Shown here one piece after another: positions 49,441 through 60,530 of a DNA stretch of 64,000 nucleotides; position 1 is the first letter of the stretch; the number at the start of each line of letters is the position of its first letter. Made by a program: the position numbers and the translations under genes. This stretch comes from Apostichopus japonicus (lineage: Eukaryota; Echinodermata; Holothuroidea; Aspidochirotida; Stichopodidae): assembly GCF_037975245.1 (NCBI RefSeq), contig NC_092563.1:12638001-12702000 (forward strand). The letters run 5' to 3'. Below the pieces are notes generated by a model that saw only the letters and a program-made list of their open reading frames with translations, was not told the DNA's origin and did not search any database.

Positions 49441-52009
49441 CTTCCGGGATTATACTGAAAGAATTTGTTTTCACATTGGATTGGCTCGGAGGAAAATGTA
49501 ATATGTTGTTAAAGGGAAGTGGTTGGCCTTCGTTATAGGCAGTAGAGCGACATATTGGATTAGTCCTAGTCCAGAGGTTCACTGCTTGTATTACCCTAGA
49601 ACTTCACAGGTTTTTATCTGGGGTTTCTTTTCGAAAACGGGTTTGCGAAAGAAATACATTCCAAACGAGTTGCATTTGTTTGAAAAGTTGATGTGAATAT
49701 AAGCTAGGAGCAATGCGGGATATTTACAAAAGTGTGTAGGGTTGCTCAACGTCATAAGAACGTACCATTATGTCCGTGATTGTTTTAGTACTGCAGTATT
49801 ATAAATTTGGTGAATCTCGTCGTAAATATTGAGCACGCCATTGACAGACTATTACTAGGTTAGTGGCAAGAAAAAGCGGGTTTGGATTGTGTAGAGAGGC
49901 AGAGATTATTGTATCAGGGCTATATACGGTTATCAACAATGTAATGACTAGATGACTATTGAATGGACATTACCTCAAACAAGAAATATATTGTTTTTCT
50001 AATCCAATTAATGCATTAATTGACAAAACTGCACCTAAACACAAGCAATCGAAACAAAACGAGAAAATTAAATCGTGAAAAAACCCAAAATACTAATAAT
50101 ATTAAAGCTTAAGTAAATCTGGTATACCTGTGTATATTACATAAGCTGCATTAAAACAATACCTCCTCCGCAGTTAGTATCCTTCAATTTAAGCATCACA
50201 CATTCTGTGAAATTATTCCTTGACCAAAATAATAAAATAGTAATAATAATAATAATTGCAGAAAACCGTATGACCAACATACAACATATGACGGGAACTG
50301 AATAGAGTTCCTCCTTTAAGATGTGGATGAGCTATTCCGACGTGTAGATAGGGGCAGGTTGATGGATAGCCAAATACCTCGTAAGGTACTCATGATTTAC
50401 GCTGATTTGGACAGCGCTGAGCGTGACTTGTGAATACGACCCTGTAGGTGGGCGGGGTTACATCCCAGCCACAAGTATAGACATTATAATTTATCTCCTG
50501 TCAAAGAAAACACTGTGTTATATGTCGGGATTTTTGGATAGAACATTTTCAAAAAATTTATCAGAATATTTTGAGAGTGGGAAGCGACAAATATAACAGA
50601 GACCTGATTCTTATATGCCCGTGTGAAGGAAACAGATGTGCTGTATAAGACAAATCAATATTAGCCTATAAGTCAATCCAAGTTGGTGCCTCGGTGCTTT
50701 GGTTAGGTGCAGGATGCTATCTTTTCGCGCTCAATTTATTTGAACAAAGGTCTTTCCAGTAAAACATTTTGAGCTGGGTGGCAGGTTTTATCTTCATTTC
50801 CGGAAATGTTTTTCGTTTTCCCCCAGTTCCTACTAGTCATGCAATTTCTGATTCCAAATTTGAGTTTAAAATGTTGAATTGGAAGCCACCCGACGTGACA
50901 GCTGTAATCTGTAAGCCTTTGCGAGCTTCTCCCACATTCGTGGTCGCTTATAACTGCCTGATTATTATTTGATTGTTATTATTTAACGAGCCCCATTGAC
51001 ATTTTATGTGTTGTATATGTAAGATATAATACGCAACTAACTAGTAAATAATTACACTTCTAACCTCAGAATAAATGAAAATGAATTAAAAAAAAAACGC
51101 AGTTCAAACCATCAATGCTAACGAAAGAGCTCTCGGAATGCCTTTATGTACATATAGGTATATTCAAACCGTAACTGTCATAGTTTACAAAGATTTTTCA
51201 AATGCAGAGTACACCTGGTCATGTTTGCACCCGTATTTCTTTCAGTGCCCCGATGCTGTTTTCATTTCACAAGTCCAACACTTAAACGCCCTTGTAACTG
51301 ATGTGATAGCTTTACATCAGTTTACACAGCGATATGTGTAGGTCTGCTGGTTAAAACCACGAATTAAAACAGTCGTGAAAAGTACAACTGCCCCTATATA
51401 TCGATCACAGCGTGCAGTCGGAGCCGAATATAAAAGCCTAAAAATCAAGGTCGAAACTGAAGCGCCTTTCATAGGTTTCTAGGGGTCTTTTCGCACATTT
51501 ACACCACCTATTAGTTTTTACAAAAGGAGTGATCCTTTCCCCTTTTGAATTGCGGCAATGCAAACTTCTAAGAAGGGTTTGTAATTGGGTAAAACGTGAG
51601 TATAACACGCTGTTAGGTGCTTCGCGCCAAAGGCTCTGTGTCATATATATTCTACTTGACAACAGCTCACGCAATAAACACTGGTTAGAAAACCGCTATC
51701 AAAATACCACCTATAGCTTAACGTGTCAAGTTTTTTGTTACGGCAAATATCAGGTTTTACAAACAGTCCAACTAAAATAGTAGCACCAAACATTAGCGTG
51801 AACCCCATTCTATGAAATATTACAGACAAATCAATTCAACTTCAGAGCTTGAAGTAGTTCCTTATGTATCATGGCTAACATGGTAACTCTTTGAAATTAG
51901 ACAGCTACATAACACACCTTTCTTGTAGTAGTATTGTTGTTTTCAACGCCGTACGATCGACATAACAATAAGCTGAATCATAGATTTAATCGCGTACATT
52001 AAATAATTC

Positions 52010-52400
52010 TTGCAACAACAGGACAATCAAGTAAAACGCCACCTAAGCTATTTGTAGTTTGTAATCAAACAACCACTCGAAAAAGGGGTTTTGCAAGTCA
52101 CACGTTGTTTCGCCCCCCATTATAATAAGTCACTCTTCAATTTGTTCTACGGAAAACTTTTGTATATTTTCAAAGCTTTGAATTACATCTGCAAGGAGCA
52201 ATTCTTTTCAATACGACATGACCAAAGTCCTGTTTCTTCTTGAAATTCACCAGCAATCCGCTAACCGTGCGATTGAACTCAAATATCAACCTCGCGGTGC
52301 CTTTGTTTGCGTTCGTGTATTTACGATTTGTCTAAGGCTCACTGAGGAGTTTAATTAGTCAGATAAACTTGAAGTTGATAACAACTTACATTGCCAATGA
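52010..52400. promoter_or_regulatory. Second candidate intronic enhancer in Irx intron 4
   Basis: Repeat-free, moderately GC-rich sequence with TTTGTAATCAAAC, TTTAATTAGTCAGATAA and TTGATAAC (homeodomain- and GATA-like cores), 0.6-1 kb upstream of exon 5. No conservation evidence is available. Confidence 0.22.
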
Positions 52401-52961
52401 AGTAAGAAAGTGATTGATGGGTGAGCGATAACAGGTACTTGGAGCACACGAATAGCAGGGTTTAGGAAACAAACCTAACGGTATGAATCGGTTGATTGAT
52501 ATGTAGAGCGCCTGGTTCTGAACCGAGGGCGTAAGCATCGTGCCCCGCCTTCCCGAGCTAATGCAACGAAGAGGGTTCATCTCTTTGTACGCCTTTGTCA
52601 CAATTCTTGTATTCTTGATTTTCCGTTGATTATGCAGAAAATTTAATCATCGATAACAATTTTGAAACCCCTCTTTGAAACATTTCGTGTGAGAATTGCT
52701 TTGCGCGTAACTTTCTTTAGACCAATTTGGAAACCGGCGGACCAGTAGCAAGGTATAAAATCGACCACGGCGCTCCTATTTTGAGCGACTGGCCCCAGTG
52801 CTGAACACCTTATTAAATTTTGTTACATGTATATAGAACACTCATATGATGTTTTTCACCTTGATTCACTTTCAAATTTCTCTGCCGATTGAATTGAATT
52901 GTCACTTACATCAAATAAGCATTGATTGCCTATACCATACGTACGTTATTTTGCCCTGCAG

Positions 52962-53289
52962 GTCTCAACTTGGTTTGCCAATGCGAGGCGTCGTCTGAAG
53001 AAAGAGAACAAGATGACTTGGTCTCCTAGAAATCGGTCGGAGGATGGGGATGAGGATGGGGAGAAGGCGAACGATGATGAGGACCACATAACTAAAGAAG
53101 ATGTAGATGCCCTTGATAATATTTTGGAGGATCAGTCAGAGGGCAAAGACGCCGACGACGGGGTCAAAGACGACGACAGTGATGTTGTTGATGTAGAGAT
53201 CGAAGCTGAGAGGAGAAACGCAGATGAGGAAGAAATCAGAGAAAGAATAAGACTGGAAGAGAGGAGGCACGAAATTCCAGAGAAACATG
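52962..53289 (+). CDS. irx: Irx coding exon 5: homeodomain recognition helix and acidic region
   Basis: The exon is 328 nt with acceptor TTTTGCCCTGCAG|. It starts [21 protein letters not shown]48, F49, A50, N51 and R53 of the homeodomain, with Ala at position 50 as in Iroquois proteins. A long acidic stretch follows ([32 protein letters not shown]) and then a charged, possibly helical segment rich in Glu and Arg. The donor is ATG|GTAATT, a weak match to consensus, leaving phase 1. Read-through would add only HGNYLSFSV before a stop at 53313-53315. The phase-1 join to exon 6 (G+AT = Asp) is exact. Confidence 0.95.
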
Positions 53290-53333
53290 GTAATTATTTA
53301 AGCTTCTCTGTATAATGTTTTTTTACGTGAAAA

Positions 53334-53360
53334 AAAAAATATATATATATATATATATGT
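53334..53360. repeat. Short (TA)n run in Irx intron 5
   Basis: About 10 TA units after an A-run, just downstream of the weak exon 5 donor. Confidence 0.9.
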
Positions 53361-54102
53361 ATATATGGGATCATATTGTTATTTTCGTGGACGTCAGCTA
53401 GGGTAGAATGAGTGATACCTGTCAGGATCCCTGGACGTTTTGTCAGTCTGACGTTTTGTGAAGGGGCACCTACAAGTGTTTTGTCTTGTTCTTATGGAAG
53501 GGAGATGGATGTTCAAAGGATGAACCATTTGGGAGAATATGTTGCTTCTTTATCATGTCAGTGACGTGGAAACAGATTGTAAAATAGGATACATTTATTA
53601 ACACACTTATATAGTATTATCCGCACTAGAAAGGATTGCAACCAACAAGGAAGTGGCAAGTTCTTTAACTTTGACAAAATTAATTTCGACGAGGCGCCGG
53701 CTTAATCCCAGCAAACCTAGATAAGTTTGTCGGCATTCTCATTAACACATCACCAAATGATGACATTCTGTTGCAGAGTTCCTTGATTCGATAAACATTA
53801 CCGGGTGATGCTTGATATAAATTGCTTTTGGCAGCCGGTACATTAAAGAAGGTCCAATTATCCAGATAACTTGCAGTTGAGTAGGATATAAACAATACAT
53901 AACCAGTACATTTCTGGTGTGTACTTTCATGTAGGGCAAGACGGGAACATTTGTGTCATATGCAAGGAGGGATTTCTGACAGTGAACTTATTTTGGCTCT
54001 TATTTCCATAGTAAACTATTGTTATATTTACATTACTTCCCACAACTATGTATTCGATTCAATAGTTAATGTTAAGTTTTTCTTCTTTCGACTTTCTATC
54101 AG

Positions 54103-54722
54103 ATTTGAAAGAATCTTCAGACAGACCCACAGAAAGGATAGTCCGCCACGACCGAGTTCAATGCACTTCGGTAGAATCAAGCTTCAGGCCATCGTCTCCT
54201 CGTTCGCTACCAAGAGTAAAACTTTCTGAGGAATGCAATTCTGAACGAACGCGATCTCCACCATCCAACTCACCCGACGAAAATCCACGGAAACCTAAAA
54301 TATGGTCTTTAGCTGAGACAGCCACTTCAAAAGACAGTAGTCCCTCCTCAAACGAGAACAGTCGCGTTGGCAATTTTATTGGCCATTGTCCCACTCGGTT
54401 TCATCCATATTTTTCCATTTCGCACAGACCAAACGGCAGGTACAGCCCTCCGTCTGCACAACATAGTATGGTCGCTGCTAGACACGTTGAAGATCAACTG
54501 AGAGCTCGTGTGCAAAGCTGGCAAAGATTGCCTGCCGAAGTCAGCCCGTTATCTTACCGATGGAATGGACTAGCTGTGGGTATTCCCACTACACATGTAC
54601 CATCTCAGGACTCGAGAACTGCGCCAACCTCTGTCGTACATAGCAGTACATCCCCACTTGTTTCTTCTGCCCCAGTTAGGGGTACTTATGCGATATTGGG
54701 AAAGGAAGTGCATGTGAGGTAA
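54103..54722 (+). CDS. irx: Irx coding exon 6: Ser/Pro-rich C-terminus
   Basis: The exon is 620 nt with acceptor CGACTTTCTATCAG|, ending in TAA at 54720-54722. It encodes residues 296-501. It starts DLKESSDRPTERI, followed by a Ser/Pro/Arg-rich stretch. KPKIWSLAE at about 359-367 is a signature found C-terminal to the homeodomain in Irx proteins. The remainder is Ser/Pro-rich with RARVQSW and a final GTYAILGKEVHVR. Reading upstream of 54103 is intronic even though an ORF begins at 54069. The family's 'Iro box' was not identified with confidence. Confidence 0.93.
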
Positions 54723-55407
54723 ATTACAGGAAAGAGGACAAAATGTAGAATTGCAAATATCAGAATATATAATATTCTGTTTAGATGTCAAATATTTGCA
54801 CAAAACTTGGTCAAACTACACCAATGTAAAAAAAAAAGTTTTTTTTCTAGAGTGCTCCGTTTTGGAACATTTAACTTGAGCGTTTTGTACAGAAAGTTAT
54901 AAATTGATGGATTTTGTCTATATAATACTTACTTTTATTTCGTGATTTCGTCCTCCTCTGGAACTTTGCCGCTCTTCGTCACTTTTATCGCCAAATTGGA
55001 AGTTTTATAATAATACACACCCAGTCTTTGCATTTCTTTTGTAAGTTACGCAGGAGCCTACACAACCGTCGTAGATGAAGCACATGGGACCATCCATCAT
55101 CTCACATCCAATTTGTAACGCCAACAGATGGTTTTATCATTATTCGAATTCTTCATTCAAGTTGTTCTTCAAACTCTCGTCGTAAACAATTTCCACCATC
55201 CTATCGATGATGTTAATGTGAATGTAATATTGAAAGAAATAAATCATAACCGTTTCCACATCTATGGATTACACACACCATTTTCAGTTTTATAAGAGAC
55301 GCCGAGGACCATCATCGTTACGTTGGTGTAAGAAATGCGCTTGGCTTTTCTGAAATCGTAGAGGAATCACTATGAGGATGTGCATCTGTTATTTTCAAAT
55401 TAATAAA
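54723..55407 (+). other. irx: Irx 3' UTR with candidate polyadenylation signals
   Basis: After the TAA no coding potential is seen. AATAAA hexamers occur at 55238-55243 and 55402-55407, the second followed by a T-rich and then G-rich stretch (TTTTTTGGGGG near 55440) typical of a downstream element. The UTR length is therefore estimated at 0.5-0.7 kb, by inference. Confidence 0.4.
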
Positions 55408-58400
55408 AAGAAAACACTTTATTCTGTATTTTAATATATATTTTTTGGGGGAAATGATAGACCTATTTCAAATGGGAAATATCTTCTTGTGGAATGGGCG
55501 ATGAAGCTTGAACTGTCATCATTGTTTTACTACTCCCAATGGCGTGAGCTTGGTTTTTTCCCTCTGATATAATTGAAAAAAAGAAGAAAGAATCTTGTGA
55601 CGTGTAAACCACGGCGAACGAGAGTCATTAAATATGTCATAAAACTAAAGAAACGGCTGTTGTTATATTTCAAATCTGTGTTTTCTTTTCTTACGAGCTT
55701 ATGATTTTACGTGATGAATTATAACACCTTAGGTGTACGTTAGCACTTTGCGGTCTTCATGGGATATTTTAACGTTATAGGTAATCATTACACTGTCGCC
55801 TCCTTGTGGTTGACGTAGCTTTATGACCGTCTTTTCGTCTGTCACTGGAGGTTCGGTTCGTGGGGAACAAATATGTTATTTATATATAACAAAATAAATG
55901 GAAACAATGGAAAATAACGCTGTTTTTAATGATCCAATAACCTTTTAAACAATGCAAATGAAACCCAGCGTTTATAATGTCGTTTGGAAATTCACCACGA
56001 TATCTGTTTCCGTTCTGTAAATATGAGTTATCTCATTGAAAACGGTATGTATGATTTCTTTCGATAGAGATATGGATTTAGTCAGAAAGAACCGTAAGCC
56101 TCTACTCCCTTTAATGACCTGAATAACATTCCTAGTCCTTTTTAAACGATTCCCTCATCTTTGCAAAATGAACCACGTTAAGGCACTTCTTATTTATAAC
56201 AATCAGCTCTAATAAAGACTATCGATATTTCATGGATATTATTTGTGTCTCCCTGCACCCAACCCCCTCCCTGTCATGTAACTTGTGTAGTACAAAGAAT
56301 GGTGGCACAAATGTGGGCAGTATACTCTATGGGGAGGGGGTGGGCGTTCCCCTGTCCCCTGCCTAGCTATGGGCCAGGCCAGTCTATATCAAAATAAAAC
56401 CCTTCATTTGCTCAGCAGTTTCAGAATTTTCAGAGACACACAGGGTATTGCTTACACAAACATTGCAAAATGAACAACGACATCATTCTAGATAGCATCA
56501 CTACGTGCATAAGCTATTTGAATTTCATGTCTTGACACCCTTTTCATTAAACTTATTATTAGCAACTTTTATAAAGAAAATCAAATATTCTAGGTTACTT
56601 TCGTTAATTGTTCACCGTAGTATAGTCATGCTTAGTAAACTACATCGTTGTGTGATATTTTTATATTGTCACACAGCCTCTAAAATATACCAAAATCAAC
56701 AAAAACCAAAGCTCATTTACCTTGCGTAAATACTGTTTGGCCTATCACAGTAATGCAGTTAAATCCATAACGGGTTATGCCTATATAGTTATTTCTATGA
56801 CGTCTACTAGATTTGTAATAAACAGAGCAACTCCAAAGTTTGTACTTATACCCACGTGATAATGAAAGCTTGATTCACATCGAGATGAAACAATGTCGGC
56901 ACGACGGCAGACATATAATGACAGGATTAAAAGGATTACTAAAACGCGTAATTCATACCATCTAATCTCCTGAAATATACTTACTTATCAAAGTCAGTAG
57001 ACAGATCATGCAGCTCTTCTGCATGGACACAAATGAAAGAGGAAGGGGTAGAAGGGGGGCTGGAGGGGGAGGGGAATGAGGAGGACCATCGATCCCGATA
57101 TTTTGTTACTGTGAATTATGAGCATGACGTCAGAAACCAAACGCTACTAGCATCCATCTGTCATCCAAAGCTTGGCAACTTCTGCATCTTATTACGAGTG
57201 TCATTTTCGTATACTTGACATTTATCACTGGTAGGAGAATGGCATCCTCGAGAGACGTTGGCATGGTAACACTTATACCACTTGCAAGTAAAGTAAACCT
57301 GTCTGAAACGGTGTTAAAACCAAATCTTGCCCATTCTTCATCGACCAAACAACCATCTGCCTTCTCCCACCCCCCCCCCTCCCCCATCTTCCTTACGTCC
57401 CACGTAGTAAACAATATCCCTGCAAAGGTTGAAAGTTTTTCAATGTGGGTTCGCGTCTAGTCAAAAGTGATAACATTGGCTGAACCTACCACCTTTCAAA
57501 CATTCACACACGCACACACAACAAACACACACAACAAACACGACCAGTACTGGATTTTGTCTCTGCCTAGAATCCTAGAGTTTTCTTGCTTTCCTCTTAC
57601 GTGGTGCAGGGAGATAAAAGGGCTCCCTGCATGGTATCAGTTTTCAAAGTCTGACTGGAGACTATTTAGTTGATTTGTGGAACCTTACAAAAATGATCCA
57701 TCGTATAATATTCAATGAAGGGGTTTGCTCAGTGTATGTTACCACTCTTTTTTAGTCGTATAAACGTTAAAGAGAACTTAATTAATATTTCGAATTTGTA
57801 AGAATTCCGTCGATCACACAGATTATCCTATAATATGGCTTTCCCAAGAGAAGAGAAGAAAAAGAAAAAGAAAAAAAAACAAACGAATTTTGACATTTTT
57901 CAAGCTTTTCTTCATTCTTCGAAATACTAATCGAGTAGCATAATGTTCGTTCATTATTCATACTAACGACCCCAGGCCCAACCCCCTCCTTTATAAAAAA
58001 TCCTTAATTCGGCTTTGGCCCTTCCATAAAGTTTTATGCCCTACCGCAATTCGTCGGGGTGGCATGAATTCGCCCCCCTCCCCTACCTTTAACATCCATG
58101 TGCACGTAACTGCCGCAAATACAGAAAGAATTAGACATCTACGTTTTTATAGACTGCACAAAGATCATCCGTAGATGAAGTTGATGATGGGTGCGCAGAA
58201 CCTGGTCCTACCACTGAGAGGTTTTAATCTATAACAAGTGGTTTGAAAACACTGCATGAGTTGCTGGGGAGTATAGATCAAACTCGCTCAGCTTCAGCTG
58301 TTGAGACTTTTAATATTCAATGGGAGGAAATGTCATGTGCACTTGGAAGCACATTAGAAACGAGTCGCCAAGGGAACCCATAAAATTCAAGATTGAAGAA

Positions 58401-59799
58401 AAATTTCTCATGACATTCTAACAAATGATCTCGAAGTAATAATTATGGGTTCAAAAGAGGGTATAGATAATCTGCAGGCGTCTGATTTATATGTCTCGAA
58501 CACTAGTAGTCTTCGAAACTTCCATAAAAAATTGGAAGGAATTGTGAACAAAAGTAAGCCCTATGAAAAGTCATTCTATCTAATGTTCAAGAGTCGTTGG
58601 TGTTGTCTGTTTTTCTTCTCTGAACCATAGAACCTATGTATATGCGGGTAATACATGTAGGCCTAACCAATTTTTTCTCTTTTTATTTGAAGTCTGTTTA
58701 AATGTCAGTAAGTAAAAAATATCTTTAACTAGTTGAAAATATATCTTTATTTTGAGAATAAAATGCAAAAAGCCAATATATTGCCAGGCATTCCGCCAAA
58801 AAGTTTTCAAAGACATGTTTGGGGTACATTATTTCGTAATCGAATTAGGTTTGGTGCCAAAGGGGTACAGTTAGGGGGGTCACGTTATGTGTGATTCAGG
58901 GCCAAACTTTATAGGAACAATGTTACGAGCACTTAATATGTGATTATTGTCATATTTGCATTTTGTTTGTGCTTTAAATTATCCAATACGGAAAATTGGA
59001 TTTTTATTCGAATTCAAAACACCTAAATCAAACCAATCGGTGCTCAGTATTGTGTCTAGTTTGAAGGTGGACTATCGGCTCTGTAACTTAACCAATTCCA
59101 GTTAACCTGTTATAAGTTTGGGCGTATGTAATGGAGCTATAGAAACTAATAAACCTATTTATTACATTTGTTGTTGGCTCGGACAATATATTTGATCTTC
59201 GTCAATAACACCACCCATGCCCCCCCCCGCCCCGCTTTCTCTTCAGTCAAAGAATCCAGTGTAGCAAAATTTAACTGTCACGGCGATCGATACAGGTCAT
59301 CTTAATTCAACCAGGTGGTATGAAAAGAATGAATATTCATAAAAAACTACTGTATATAAAAAAAACTCAGGTAATCGAAGTTACAATAGATAACTGAAAC
59401 AATCATCAACTGAAGACCTTTAAAGAATCAATTGCTAACGATACAACAGTTCGGCACAGTAGACACCTCTGTAGACATTTTGGGGCAATTTTGATGTATT
59501 AAAACATTTTTGGCATCCAGTACAGACGAACGTGGTGAGATCATTACCTGGTTCCTTCATTAAAGTTTTACTTACATAAATAATAAACTGTTGAAAATAT
59601 ATTTGAATGGATGGATGACGTTATAAAGCCTATATTAACCTGACTTCAAGCTAACGACGCATTGTATTCTTAGAATGAGGTCACAGATATCGGATGGAGT
59701 ACGATCACCTGCCAGGGACGTAAATTTACCGATTAGATCTTTACTGGGACTCTCACTTCAAATAACAGAAGAGACAAGCCTTTAATATCATTATAATAA
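55408..59799. other. Downstream flank of Irx, no recognised gene
   Basis: AT-rich with G-rich (56330, 57040) and C-rich (57370, 58070) tracts. ORFs at 57033-57673 overlap on opposite strands and lack any signature. Confidence 0.4.
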
Positions 59800-60530
59800 A
59801 ACTCATATTTTATTAGTATTTGATTGCCTCCCTGCCCAAAACAAATTCTCTGATGTCCCCTGAAATGGAGACAAATTCCTACAACGAGGCAGCTGCAAGA
59901 CCTCGTCGGACTACCGAGGCCGTTGCAATCCGCCGATTGCCCTTCGCCGTCTTCCCAATGCCGACGGGATGGCTTCACCACAAAATTGCTGTAATGGTCC
60001 CTCGGCACATACGCTAATCTTTTCCGTCAGCGGGTTGAGTTGTGAAACAAGTTACGGGTCCTGACCCTATGGTAAATTAAACTGTCTCGCCCCCTTTTAG
60101 ATTACTCCTCACGATTCCGGTAACATATTTCAGCAGCAGTTGACGCCGAAGTGTACATGATGTTGGATTTACGGTCGACTACGGATCGTAAATCTTAAAT
60201 CGCTTTTGACTCCGATGGGGTGCTTGTCGCTGTACCAAACAACGTTGTAAGTTTGTTCACTAGATTGACCAAAGACTTTAAAAAACTTGGAAGTTGTAAA
60301 TACAACAGTTCCCCGCTGGGAACCAGCCGACGGCAGATGTCCTATTAATCAAACCACGGTCCATCTGCCCGATTGCGGCCGTCATAACGCCTCCACTTAA
60401 ACCGTGTATCACCCGCTGATGAGAGCCTTTTGAACCCCACTCAGGCGCTCGTGAAATATTTTACCGCTGATTTATGAAACTCTCCAATAAAGTTATCCAA
60501 GTATAAAATAACTCTTCAATTTGATACCTA
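59800..60530. promoter_or_regulatory. GC-rich non-coding island, candidate regulatory element
   Basis: A 700-bp island of about 45-55% GC in an AT-rich flank, free of simple repeats. ORFs run on both strands for about 65-90 codons (59820-60017 plus, 59733-60008 minus) only because stop codons are rarer here; neither has a family signature. Cores such as GCTGTAATGG, CGCTGATTTATGA and AAAGTTATCCAAG look like binding sites. Located 5.1-5.8 kb beyond the Irx stop codon. It could also be a transcribed non-coding exon or an unrecognised element. Confidence 0.3.

Larger units (their letters stand above)
38125..54722 (+). other. irx: Irx gene (Iroquois homeobox), complete coding region
   Basis: Gene-level entry. 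Six coding exons (90, 183, 125, 160, 328 and 620 nt) splice through GT/AG junctions in matching phases (0,0,2,0,1) into 1506 nt, a 501-residue protein plus TAA. The order is a Y/A/P-rich N-terminus (1-133), a TALE homeodomain of about 63 residues (about 142-204), an acidic region (about 210-290) and a Ser/Pro-rich C-terminus carrying KPKIWSLAE near residue 359. Iroquois factors are nuclear DNA-binding regulators of patterning, including neural and ectodermal territories. Introns are 4060, 1820, 3481, 4918 and 813 bp. No second Irx copy is seen in the window. The sequence does not resolve which vertebrate Irx1-6 group it is closest to; a single pre-duplication gene is expected in an invertebrate deuterostome. 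Confidence 0.95.

Noticed and set aside
59733-60017. Opposing ORFs on both strands in the GC-rich island
   Set aside because: Simultaneous openness on both strands reflects GC content; neither has a recognisable protein motif.
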